From: Burkholderiales bacterium C2
GTDB taxonomy: Bacteria; Pseudomonadota; Gammaproteobacteria; Burkholderiales; Burkholderiaceae_C
Assembly (NCBI GenBank): GCA_005503085.1
Contig: SCOI01000013.1
Span: 124,001-188,000 of the forward strand
Direction: 5' to 3'
DNA: 64,000 nucleotides
Below, in pieces: positions 17,561 through 25,789 of this stretch; position 1 is the stretch's first letter, and every line of letters begins with the position of its first letter. A program made the translations under genes and the position numbers. The notes beneath the pieces were generated by a model. The model saw nothing but the letters and a program-made list of their open reading frames with translations. It searched no databases and was not told where the DNA came from.

Positions 17561-18265
17561 ATGAACCCGGTTCTCTTCTACGGTGTGCCCTCCGGCTGTT
17601 CCTTCGGCTCCATTGTGGCGCTGGAATGGCTGGCACAACCCTACCGGCTGTGCCGCATCGAGATGCCCGAGCTGGCCATCACCCCGGCCTACCGGCGCAT
17701 CAACCCGCTCGGCGAGACGCCCACGCTGATGACGGCCGACGGTGCCCTGCTCAGCGAGAGCCTGGCCATCCTGAACCATCTCGGTGCCCGGGATGAGGCC
17801 CGGCGCATCGGCTTTGCCCAGGGCAGCCGCGACTTCGATCGCCTGAACCAGATGCTGGCCTATCTGAACACCAGCTTCTTCAATGCCTTCAGCCCGCTTT
17901 GGCATGCGCTGGAGCATGCCGGCGATGCCGCCGACGCGGCCGCGCTGCGCCGCTACGGCGCAGGCAATGTCGAGAAGGTCCATGCGCAGCTGGAGGCCAT
18001 GCTGGGCGACCGACCCTATCTGCTGGGCGAGCACAAGACCCTGGCCGACGCCTACTTCATCGGCATCGCGCGCTGGACCCGCTATCACGAGGTGATTGAT
18101 CGGCGCGACTATCCGGCGCTGCAGCGCCTCTACGAGCGCCTGGAGGCCGACCCGGCGGTGGTCTTCGCCCATGCGATCGAGCGCCAGACGGCGGCCGTGA
18201 CGGCCGGCGGCTACCAGGGCCATTTCAGCCTGGAGCAGGCTGTTGCAGCCCTGCCGGCGCGCTGA
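17561..18265 (+). CDS. Glutathione S-transferase
   Basis: A 234-residue GST: N-terminal thioredoxin-like domain (VLFYGVPSGCSFGSIVALEWL, then NPLGETPTL with the cis-proline, LLSESLAILNHL with the gamma-glutamyl-binding ES pair) and a C-terminal helical domain (GDRPYLLGEHKTLADAYFIGI). It should conjugate or reduce electrophiles with glutathione in the cytosol. ATG 17561 follows AGGA. Its 3' end overlaps the convergent hydrolase gene by 41 bases. The divergent LysR gene is the probable regulator. Confidence 0.92.
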   Translation: MNPVLFYGVPSGCSFGSIVALEWLAQPYRLCRIEMPELAITPAYRRINPLGETPTLMTADGALLSESLAILNHLGARDEARRIGFAQGSRDFDRLNQMLAYLNTSFFNAFSPLWHALEHAGDAADAAALRRYGAGNVEKVHAQLEAMLGDRPYLLGEHKTLADAYFIGIARWTRYHEVIDRRDYPALQRLYERLEADPAVVFAHAIERQTAAVTAGGYQGHFSLEQAVAALPAR

Positions 18266-18983
18266 GCTGGCGCTCCGGCCAGGGCGGCGGAAAGCGCGCC
18301 ACCAGCTGGTCGAGCTTGCGGGCCAGCGCCTGCGGCGCCGACAGCATCGCCAGATGGCCGGCGTCCAGCGTGTCCAGGCGCGGCTGACGCAGCCGGGCCA
18401 CCATGCGGTCCTGCAGCGCCGGCGGCAGGCTCTGGTCCTTCAGCAGCTTGATATAGCTGGCGCCGCCGGGCGCTGGCGTGGCGGCGGTCGGCGCCAGATA
18501 GAGGCCGGGGAACTCGGCCGCATAGCGCGAGATCACCAGCTCGGCCATGCTGGGCTCCAGGTCGTTGCACAGCTCCTGGCGGATCATGGCCGCGCCGGGC
18601 TTCAGTCCGCGCGGCTTGAAGGCGAACAGCAGGCGCAGCAGCAGCCGCTGGACCAGGCCCAGCGCGTCGACGAAGGCACCACCCGGTGGCGGCACGACGG
18701 CGGCCAGATAGACACAGTGGCGCAGCCTTGTGCCGAGCCGCTCGGCCAGGTCCGGCACCAGCACACCGGCCAGCGAGTGAGCGACCAGCACGACCGCGCC
18801 GATGCCACGCCGGTCCAGCTCGGCCACCAGCGCCTCGGCGCAGGCGCCGGGCGTGACCCCCGGCTGTCGCCCCGGCACTTCCAGCGCCAGCACGGGCGTC
18901 TTCATCCGCTGGATGACGTCCTCCCAGACCCAGGCGCCGGTGCCGGCACCGTGTAGCAAAACAGTAGTGGTGGTGGGTGACAT
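18225..18983 (-). CDS. Alpha/beta hydrolase
   Basis: A 252-residue single-domain hydrolase without signal peptide. The oxyanion motif LLHGAGTGAWVWED, the nucleophile elbow VLVAHSLAG with Ser70, and a late GHLAMLSAP with the catalytic His are all present; it belongs with the EstC/salicylate-esterase-like group. The substrate is an ester or lactone that cannot be named. ATG 18983 is chosen because AGGAGG lies ideally before it. It is convergent with, and overlaps, the GST gene. Confidence 0.9.
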   Translation of the reverse strand: MSPTTTTVLLHGAGTGAWVWEDVIQRMKTPVLALEVPGRQPGVTPGACAEALVAELDRRGIGAVVLVAHSLAGVLVPDLAERLGTRLRHCVYLAAVVPPPGGAFVDALGLVQRLLLRLLFAFKPRGLKPGAAMIRQELCNDLEPSMAELVISRYAAEFPGLYLAPTAATPAPGGASYIKLLKDQSLPPALQDRMVARLRQPRLDTLDAGHLAMLSAPQALARKLDQLVARFPPPWPERQLSAPAGLQQPAPG

Positions 18984-19064
18984 GCGGCCTCCTGATGCTG
19001 TTGTGATGAGTGCCTGCATGCTACGAAGGCGCTGCTGACAAGTCGTGTCAGCAGCGGCGGCGGC

Positions 19065-19574
19065 TCAATCCAGATCGGGAAAACGGTCGCTCGGGAACAC
19101 CGTGCTCTGGCTCAGCCGGAGCACCCGGCCGTTCTTGAAGTGCACATTGAAGCGCAGCAGATAGCCGCCCTGCTCGGGCTGCACATTCCAGTCCCAGACA
19201 TCCTCGCCGCTGAAGCGGAAGAACACCCGCGTGCGCTCGCGGCCCAGCAGGCGGCTGACCTGTTCCTCGCTCATGCCGGGCGTGATGCTGAAGCGGCTGG
19301 CCTCAAGCAGGGTGTCGCGCACGCCGACCAGCTTGCCGGCCGCGTCGAGCTTGACCATGAAGCAGGTGTTGCCGAAGGGCTGGCTCGAATATTCCAGCGT
19401 GCGGCCGCCACCGGCGTCCTGCCAGACCTGCACCGGCCGACCGTAGAAGGCCTGCACCTGGTCGGCCGTGCTGATGCCGGGTTGCAGGCGGGCATCGCGC
19501 TCCAGCGTGGCGCAGCCGGCCAGCGCGACCAGCAGTGCGGTCATGCAGAGGGTGAGCGATGAAGGACGGGGCAT
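19065..19574 (-). CDS. BamE/SmpA-like lipoprotein
   Basis: A 169-residue lipoprotein with lipobox LVALAGC. The mature part has two repeats of the BamE/OmlA pattern: LQPGISTADQVQAFYGRPVQVW and, later, ITPGMSEEQVSRLLGRERTRVF, each a G-x-s-x-x-(V/Q)-x-x-x-x-G helix turn. Proteins of this fold sit at the inner face of the outer membrane or in the periplasm. It is not the housekeeping BamE (too long, other context). ATG 19574 begins the coding part; the CopD-like gene at 19614 is divergent, 39 bases away. Confidence 0.75.
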   Translation of the reverse strand: MPRPSSLTLCMTALLVALAGCATLERDARLQPGISTADQVQAFYGRPVQVWQDAGGGRTLEYSSQPFGNTCFMVKLDAAGKLVGVRDTLLEASRFSITPGMSEEQVSRLLGRERTRVFFRFSGEDVWDWNVQPEQGGYLLRFNVHFKNGRVLRLSQSTVFPSDRFPDLD

Positions 19575-19613
19575 GGTGGCCCGATTATCGGCAGCTCCCC
19601 TCACAATCGGCCT

Positions 19614-20072
19614 ATGCTTTACGAACTCATCAAACTATTGCATCTGGTCGCCGCCATCGTCTGGATGGGCGGCATGGTCTTCATGCTGTTCGCGCTGCGG
19701 CCGGCCGCCGTCGCGACGCTGGAGCCGCAGCCGCGCGCGCGGCTGATGGAGCAAGTCTGGCGGCGCTTCTTCGCCCTGGTGCTCGGGGCCATCGTGCTGC
19801 TGTTCGGCACCGGCAGCCATCTCTACACCGCCGCGTACAAGGCCGCCGGCGGCAGCGTGCCGCTGGGCTGGAATGTGATGCTGGTGCTGGGCCTGGCGAT
19901 GTTCGCGATCTTCGGCCACATCTACTTTGCCGGTTTCCGCAAGTTCCGCCGCGCGCTGGCCGGCGCCCAATGGCCGCAGGCCGCAGCGGCGGCCGGGCTG
20001 ATCCACAAGCTGGTGTGGCTGAACTTCGTGCTGGGCTGGCTGGCGATCGCGGCTGTGCGGCTACTGGCTTGA
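19614..20072 (+). CDS. CopD-like membrane protein
   Basis: A 152-residue inner-membrane protein with four helices: LIKLLHLVAAIVWMGGMVFM (His in helix one), FFALVLGAIVLLFGTGSHLY, MFAIFGHIYFAGF and LIHKLVWLNFVLGWLAIA. The conserved histidines in helices one, three and four and the WMGG motif fit the CopD/DUF2269-like group, thought to handle copper or bind haem. It is shorter than CopD itself. Start ATG 19614. Confidence 0.78.
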   Translation: MLYELIKLLHLVAAIVWMGGMVFMLFALRPAAVATLEPQPRARLMEQVWRRFFALVLGAIVLLFGTGSHLYTAAYKAAGGSVPLGWNVMLVLGLAMFAIFGHIYFAGFRKFRRALAGAQWPQAAAAAGLIHKLVWLNFVLGWLAIAAVRLLA

Positions 20073-20169
20073 GACGGGCGCACCCAGGCCGTTCGGCCTG
20101 GAGGCTGGTCACGGGCCTGCCACATCGGCGGCGCAGCATGGCGGCAGCCAACGCCACCAGGAGCCGACC

Positions 20170-21816
20170 ATGCCGCAGCAGTTTTCCCCCCGCCGACGCC
20201 AACTCCTGCAGGGCTCCGGAGCCCTGGCCGCCGGCGGCATGGCCAGCATCCTGGGCGGGCTGCAGGTTCGCAATGCGATGGCCGCCACCGGTGGCAAGCA
20301 GCTGCTGACGGCGGAGTCGCCCTATGGCGCACTGGCCCCGGTCAATGATCTGAGCACCGGCCTGCCGCTGCTGCAACTGCCGGCCGGCTTTTCCTACCGC
20401 TCCTATGGCTGGAGCGGCGATGCGATGGACGATGGCCGGCCGACGCCGAATGCCCATGACGGCATGGCCGTGGTCGGCGCACGCCGCGTCGGCCGCAGCA
20501 GCGAGCTGCTGCTGGTGCGCAACCATGAGCGCGGCCTGGTGGCCACGCCGGCCGAAGCCATCGCCGCGCCGCATGTCTACGCCGACAAGCCGGTCAAGGG
20601 CATCATCACCGCCTTCTACGCCGGCCTGCCGATACGCATAGGCGCCAGCGGCGTGGTCACCAACCCGGCCGCGCCGGCGCCGACGCCCTTCAGCGGCTAT
20701 GTGGCCGGCGGCACCTCGACCTTGCTGATGCGCGACAACCAGTGGGTGGGCGCGCGCGGCTCGCTGGGCGGCACGCTGGGCAACTGCGCCGGCGGCCCGA
20801 CACCCTGGGGCAGCTGGCTCAGCTGCGAGGAGACGATCTATGACTTCTCCGCCATCGGCGGCAGGAAGCATGGCTATGTGTTCGAGGTCCACAGCGAGCC
20901 GGCCCACACCAGCGCCGAGCCCATCGTCGGCATGGGCCGTTTCGTGCACGAGGCCGTCGCCGTCGATCCGGCCAGCGGCCATGTCTATCTGACCGAGGAC
21001 AACCGCAATATCAGCGCGCTCTATCGCTACCTGCCCCAGGACAGCAGCGGCCAGCCCGGCAGCCTGCATCGCGGCGGCCGGCTGCAGGCCGCCCGCATCC
21101 GTGCGCTGCTGCGCAAGGCGGTGCCGGCCACGCTGGCCCAGGCCAATGATGTCGGCCTGCTGGACCCGCAGATCGGCGACGAATACGAGCTGGAGTGGGT
21201 GGACATCGCCGACCCCGATGCCGACCCGGTGGTGGTGGTCGGCCAGCCCGGCGGCGTCAGCCTGGGCTTTGCTGCCGGCCCGACCCACCAGGCGCTGAGC
21301 CAGGGCTGTGCCCGAATGAGCCGCGGCGAGGGCATCTGGCATGCCGCCGGCAAGCTCTACATCGTCGATACCGCGGCCGGTGTCGACCGCAACAATCGGC
21401 CCGGCCAGGGCGAGGGTGCGGTCTGGGAGCTGAGCCTGGCGACGATGCGGCTGCGCGCGATCTTTGTCAGCGGCGACGCCAGCGTCGGCAACAACCCGGA
21501 CAACGTCACCGTCAGCCCGCGCGGCGGCATCCTGCTGTGCGAGGACGGCGGCGCCTCGGCCGATGGCTATGGCAGCGGCTCGCGCCTCTTGGGCCTGAGC
21601 CCGGCCGGCGCGGCCTATATCTTCTGCAAGAACCATCTGCTGCTGGAGGCCGGACCGCTGCAGGCCGCCGGCAAGCAGGTAGCCGCCGGCAGCTACCTCG
21701 ACTCGGAGTTCTGCGGCGCCTGCTTCGACCCCAGCGGCCGGCTGCTGTTTGTCAATCTGCAGCGACCCGGCCTGACCGTTGCGATCGCCGGCCCCTGGAT
21801 GCGCGGCAATCTCTAG
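20170..21816 (+). CDS. phoX: Alkaline phosphatase PhoX (DUF839)
   Basis: A 548-residue secreted phosphatase of the PhoX/DUF839 family, which uses Ca and Fe to release phosphate from organic phosphomonoesters. The Tat signal is RRRQLLQGSGALAAGG. Family segments seen: a SYRSYGWSGDAMDDG-type entry, LLLVRNHERGL, NCAGGPTPWGSWLSCEE (the conserved Cys/Glu box), RFVHEAVAVDPASGHVYLTEDN, and NNPDNVTVSPRGG followed by LLCEDGG. The exported protein should fold in the cytoplasm and be moved by Tat. It is convergent with the histidine kinase gene; the two stops overlap by four bases. No Pho box was located by eye. Confidence 0.9.
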   Translation: MPQQFSPRRRQLLQGSGALAAGGMASILGGLQVRNAMAATGGKQLLTAESPYGALAPVNDLSTGLPLLQLPAGFSYRSYGWSGDAMDDGRPTPNAHDGMAVVGARRVGRSSELLLVRNHERGLVATPAEAIAAPHVYADKPVKGIITAFYAGLPIRIGASGVVTNPAAPAPTPFSGYVAGGTSTLLMRDNQWVGARGSLGGTLGNCAGGPTPWGSWLSCEETIYDFSAIGGRKHGYVFEVHSEPAHTSAEPIVGMGRFVHEAVAVDPASGHVYLTEDNRNISALYRYLPQDSSGQPGSLHRGGRLQAARIRALLRKAVPATLAQANDVGLLDPQIGDEYELEWVDIADPDADPVVVVGQPGGVSLGFAAGPTHQALSQGCARMSRGEGIWHAAGKLYIVDTAAGVDRNNRPGQGEGAVWELSLATMRLRAIFVSGDASVGNNPDNVTVSPRGGILLCEDGGASADGYGSGSRLLGLSPAGAAYIFCKNHLLLEAGPLQAAGKQVAAGSYLDSEFCGACFDPSGRLLFVNLQRPGLTVAIAGPWMRGNL

Positions 21817-23660
21817 GCGGCCCGTAGCGTCAGCGTGAACACCGAGCCCGCGCCGGGCTGGCTGCTGACGCTGACCGCACCGCCCATCTGCTCCATCAGC
21901 AGCTTGACGATGCTCAGTCCCAGGCCGGTGCCGCTCAGATGGGCGGTGGCCGGCAGGCGCTTGAAGGGCTGGAACAGCTGGGCCTGTTCGGCCTCGGTGA
22001 GACCCTGGCCCTGATCCTCGATCGCGATCCGCACCTGGTCGCCCTGAAGCTCGGTGCGCACCCGCACGCGGCCGCCGTGGCGGTTGTATTTGCAGGCATT
22101 GCTGAGCAGATTAGCCAGCACCTGGCCGAGCCGCTGCTCGTCGGCCAGCACGCTCAGCGAGGCCGGCGGCGGCTCCAGCGCCAGCTGGATGTCATGCGCC
22201 TGCACCTCGCTGGCGACCAGCGCGGCGGCGCTGGCCAGCACCGGCGCCAGCGGCGTGGGCCGGCGCTCGACGCTGAAATGACCCGAGTCGATGCTGCTGA
22301 TGTCCAGCACATCGTCGACCAGGCGCAGCAGATGGCGACCGGCGCCGCCGATCAGCTGGACGCGGCGCTGCTGGTTCGGGCTCAGCGCGTCGGCCCGGTC
22401 CAGCAGCATCAGCTCCGAGAAGCCCAGCACCGCATTCAGCGGCGTGCGCAGCTCATGGCTCAGCCGCGACAGAAACTCCATGCGCGCGGCCGCGCTGCGC
22501 TCGGCGGCGGCGATCTCCAGCTCCAGCTGCGCCTGGTGCACGCGGGCGCTGACATCCTTGATCACACCCACCATGCGGTGGTCCTCCTTGGCCGCGCTGC
22601 GAAACATCAGGCCGCTGACCTCGACATGGCGGGCCGCGCCTTCGACGCGGATGCGGAAGCGGTGCCGGAAAAAGGGCTCGGCCGAAGCCAGGGTCTGGTC
22701 GAGCTGCAGCTCCAGCGCCGGGATATCGTCGGGGTCGACCTGGGCATGCAGCTGGCTGCGTGCCAGGTTCAGACCCTCAGCCCCGCAGGCCAGGCCGTAG
22801 ACGGCACAGGCGCGCGCGTCCAGCAGCACCCGGTCGCTGCGCTGCTGCCATTCGAACAGGCCCAGGCCATCGCTTTGCGCCGCCAGCGACCAGCGCTGAT
22901 TGGCCGCCTCCAGCGCGGTCTCGTAGCGGGCCTGGCGGCGCAGCCCGCTGCGCGCCAGTGCGTAGGCCGTCAGGGTCAGCAGCAGCGCGGTCAGGCCGAT
23001 GGCCAGGGCCAGCGCCAGGTAGGTGCTGCGCGAGGCCTCGCCGAGGGCCTGGCTGAACTGGCGCTCCAGCCCCAGCAGCTCGTTGTCCAGCTCCTCGATC
23101 GCGAACATCAGCAGCGCGATACGCGCCAGGCGCTCCTCGCCCGGCGGGCCGGGCTGGGCATGCAGCTGCTGCAACTGCTCGCCCATGGCCTGCAGCCGGA
23201 AGATATGGGCATCGCCGCGCTCCCAGGCCTGCACCGAGGGCCGCATCAGATCGCTGCGGCCGGCCCAGCGGTACAGCCGCATCATGCCGGGAATGTCGTC
23301 GGCGGCATTGCCGCCGCGCTCGAAGGCCGCCGTCGCCAGGCGCAGATCGGGCGCGGGCTTGTCCAGCTCCAGCCGGGCGGCGCGGTCGCCCAGCGGCACT
23401 TGCAGGGCCTGCTGGAAACGCTGCAGCTGCGCCGGCGCGCCGCTGGCGGCATAGGCGCGCAGATGCTTGACGGCCTGGGCGCGTGCCTTCGACCACTGGC
23501 TCTCGCCGCCCACATAGGCGCGCGTGGCCGACAGCACATAAAAGCCCAGCAGGCACAGCGCCAGCATCAGCGCGTTGCCGATCAGCAGCGGTGTCAGCAC
23601 CAGGGCATAGGACAGGCGGCGCTTGCGCGGGACGCTCGCCGCCGGCTCGATCAGGGTCAT
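21813..23660 (-). CDS. PAS-domain sensor histidine kinase
   Basis: A 615-residue membrane kinase. Helix one is about residues 15-40 (a LTPLLIGNALMLALCLLGF-like stretch) and helix two about 185-215, with a periplasmic helical sensor between. A PAS domain follows (about 245-370), then HisKA with the phosphoacceptor His near residue 402 (LSHELRTPLNAVLGF), and HATPase with NLLSNACKYN, DQGQGL and GTGLGLSI. There is no receiver domain and no response-regulator gene next to it, so the partner is elsewhere. ATG 23660 follows GGGAG. The signal sensed is unknown. Confidence 0.9.
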   Translation of the reverse strand: MTLIEPAASVPRKRRLSYALVLTPLLIGNALMLALCLLGFYVLSATRAYVGGESQWSKARAQAVKHLRAYAASGAPAQLQRFQQALQVPLGDRAARLELDKPAPDLRLATAAFERGGNAADDIPGMMRLYRWAGRSDLMRPSVQAWERGDAHIFRLQAMGEQLQQLHAQPGPPGEERLARIALLMFAIEELDNELLGLERQFSQALGEASRSTYLALALAIGLTALLLTLTAYALARSGLRRQARYETALEAANQRWSLAAQSDGLGLFEWQQRSDRVLLDARACAVYGLACGAEGLNLARSQLHAQVDPDDIPALELQLDQTLASAEPFFRHRFRIRVEGAARHVEVSGLMFRSAAKEDHRMVGVIKDVSARVHQAQLELEIAAAERSAAARMEFLSRLSHELRTPLNAVLGFSELMLLDRADALSPNQQRRVQLIGGAGRHLLRLVDDVLDISSIDSGHFSVERRPTPLAPVLASAAALVASEVQAHDIQLALEPPPASLSVLADEQRLGQVLANLLSNACKYNRHGGRVRVRTELQGDQVRIAIEDQGQGLTEAEQAQLFQPFKRLPATAHLSGTGLGLSIVKLLMEQMGGAVSVSSQPGAGSVFTLTLRAA

Positions 23661-23841
23661 GGCGCTCCCGTGTGTTGCCACGCTGGTCTTGTCGGGCCGC
23701 TGTGCGACCCGTATCGAGTTTTAGGCGACAGTATGCCGGCCCGGCTAAAGCCGCAGGCAGCGAAATATTCGGCGCCAGGGGTCAAGCCGGTGTCAGCCAG
23801 CGCGGCGACACTGGGGGCCCAGCCGTTCCGCAAGGCCTGCC

Positions 23842-25137
23842 ATGTCCGTTCAAGACCTGTATCGCCAGAAGCTCCGCAGCGCCGCCGAGGCGCTCGATCA
23901 GCTTCGCAACGGCGACTCCATCATCGTGCCCACCGGCGTCGGCGAGCCGCCGGCCCTGCTGACGGCGCTGTCCGAACAGTGCCGGCGCTTTCGCGACATC
24001 AAGGTGGCGCAGATCCTGCCGGTGCGCAAGTTCGGCTATTTCGATCCCGAGACGACCGAGCATGTGCGCCATCTGGCCTTTTTCTACGGCGCCGCCTCGC
24101 GCGCCGGCGGCCAGGCCGGCTGGATAGACTTCATCCCCAGCTATTTCTCCGAGATGCCGGCGCTGATCGCGCGTGGCCTGATCCCGGCCGATGTGGTGTT
24201 TGCGCTGGCCTCGCAGATGGATGCGCATGGCTATTTCGCGCTGAGCCTGGGGGCCGACTACACGATGGCCGCGCTGACCAAGGCCCGCGCGGTGGTGCTC
24301 GAGGTCAACCCCCATGTGCCCTTTGCCTTCGGCGCCTGCCATGTGCACATCTCCCAGGTCAGCGCCCTGGTCGAGAGCAGCGAGCCGGTGCTGGAGGTGG
24401 GCCTGCCCAAGATCGGGCCGGTGCAGCAGGCGATCGGCAAATACGTGGCCGAGATGATCGAGGACGGCTCGACCCTGCAGATCGGCTATGGCGGCATTCC
24501 CGACGCGGTGGTGATGCAGCTGACCGACAAGCACGAGCTGGGCGTGCACACCGAGATGATTGGCGACGGCATCATGAGTCTGGTCGAGGCCGGCGTCGTC
24601 ACCAACAGCCGCAAGAACTACCTGCCCGGCAAGATGGTCGCGACCTTCGCGCTGGGCTCGCAAAAGCTCTACCGCTTCATGGACCGCAACCCGGGCCTGG
24701 AGATGCACCCGGTGGACTTCACCAACGACCCCTATCTGGCCGGCCGCAACGACAAGCTGGTGGCGATCAACGCGACCCTGCAGATCGACCTGCTGGGCCA
24801 GTGCGGCTCGGAGAGCCTGGCCCATCTGCCCTACTCGGGCACCGGCGGCCAGGTCGATTTCGTGCGCGCCGCGAACCGCTCGCAGGGCGGCAAGGCCTTC
24901 ATCGTGCTGCCGTCCACCGCCAAGGACGACAGCATCAGCCGCATCGTCCCGACCCTGAGCCCCGGCACCCATGTCACGACCGGCAAGAACGACATCAACT
25001 ATGTGGTCAGCGAGTACGGCGTGGCCCAGCTGCGCGGCAAGAGCGGCAAGCAGCGCGCGCTGGAGATGATCGCCATCGCCCACCCCGACTTCCGCGCCGA
25101 GCTGCGCGAGGGGGCCAGGCGGCTGAATCTGCTCTGA
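23842..25137 (+). CDS. Acetyl-CoA hydrolase/4-hydroxybutyrate CoA-transferase family
   Basis: A 431-residue class I CoA-transferase: it swaps CoA between acetyl-CoA and a short acid (4-hydroxybutyrate, propionate, succinate or butyrate). Residue Glu238 in HTEMIGDG falls at the position of the catalytic glutamate known for clostridial 4-hydroxybutyrate CoA-transferase. Other family segments are GYGGIPDAV, LALGSQKLYRF-type strand (FALGSQKLY), and GTGGQVDFVRAA. ATG 23842 follows a CAAGGCC region. No dedicated substrate pathway genes adjoin it, so the acid used is undecided. Confidence 0.87.
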   Translation: MSVQDLYRQKLRSAAEALDQLRNGDSIIVPTGVGEPPALLTALSEQCRRFRDIKVAQILPVRKFGYFDPETTEHVRHLAFFYGAASRAGGQAGWIDFIPSYFSEMPALIARGLIPADVVFALASQMDAHGYFALSLGADYTMAALTKARAVVLEVNPHVPFAFGACHVHISQVSALVESSEPVLEVGLPKIGPVQQAIGKYVAEMIEDGSTLQIGYGGIPDAVVMQLTDKHELGVHTEMIGDGIMSLVEAGVVTNSRKNYLPGKMVATFALGSQKLYRFMDRNPGLEMHPVDFTNDPYLAGRNDKLVAINATLQIDLLGQCGSESLAHLPYSGTGGQVDFVRAANRSQGGKAFIVLPSTAKDDSISRIVPTLSPGTHVTTGKNDINYVVSEYGVAQLRGKSGKQRALEMIAIAHPDFRAELREGARRLNLL

Positions 25138-25152
25138 TGAGTCGGCCCGGCC

Positions 25153-25746
25153 TCAGCCAGCGCGGCGCCGGCCCACGACGCCCAGGCCCAGCAGGCCGGC
25201 CAGCATCAGGGCCAGGCTGCCGGGTTCGGGCACCACAGCCGCCTGGCTCACGCCGTTCAGGCGCAGCTGCCAGAAGCTGCCCTTCTGGTCGTTCTTGTTG
25301 ATGTCGTAGCCGGGCTGGTTCCAGTCGGCGATCGCAATCGGCGTCTGTCCATCGAACTCGAAGCCATCGCTGAGGTGCTGGCCGAGCGGGTTGTTGGGGC
25401 TGGCGCCCAGCGTCAGTCGGTAGTGGCCGGCGGCCAGCTGGGGCAGGCCGAGACCGGCGTCGAAATAGCCGCCGCCGAGGCTGTCGCCGCCATCGTCGAT
25501 CACCTGCAGCAGCGCATGGCCGCCGTCGAACAGTGCCAGCAGCGGATCGAAGTTCAGACCGTCCTGCCAGGAGTCGGTCCACAGCTGCACCTCGGCCGCG
25601 CTGTCCAGGCTGAAGTCGATGTGCACGATATCGGTGTTGTAGCGCAGCTGGCCGGAGAAGCTGTAGTCGGCGGCCTGGGCGCCGAGGCTGGTGGCTGCGG
25701 CGAGCAGCAGCGCCGCGAGGCGGGGGCGAAGCGTGGCATGGGTCAT
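25153..25746 (-). CDS. DVUA0089-type PEP-CTERM protein
   Basis: A 197-residue secreted protein with a signal peptide (ALLLAAATSLGAQA), a beta-rich body with the DVUA0089-type pattern (DIVHIDFSLDSAAEVQLWT, LLALFDGGHAL, LAAGHYRLTLGASPN) and a PEP-CTERM tail: VPEPGSLALM, a short hydrophobic helix, then GRRRAG. Exosortase should cut and sort it to the cell surface. No exosortase gene is in the window. It sits 43 bases downstream of phoD on the same strand and could be co-expressed with it. Confidence 0.88.
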   Translation of the reverse strand: MTHATLRPRLAALLLAAATSLGAQAADYSFSGQLRYNTDIVHIDFSLDSAAEVQLWTDSWQDGLNFDPLLALFDGGHALLQVIDDGGDSLGGGYFDAGLGLPQLAAGHYRLTLGASPNNPLGQHLSDGFEFDGQTPIAIADWNQPGYDINKNDQKGSFWQLRLNGVSQAAVVPEPGSLALMLAGLLGLGVVGRRRAG

Positions 25747-25789
25747 CAGGGAGGCTCCGGTGGGCGTGTTCGGGTGGTCAGTGGAGGGG

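Noticed and set aside
20084-20101. Seven-base perfect hairpin after the CopD-like gene
   Set aside because: No T-run on either side, so I do not call it a terminator; it may be chance in GC-rich DNA.
21939-25301. A very long open frame on the plus strand antisense to the histidine kinase
   Set aside because: High GC removes stop codons on the opposite strand; the protein is Arg/Gln/His-rich without any domain, while the minus strand reads a complete kinase.
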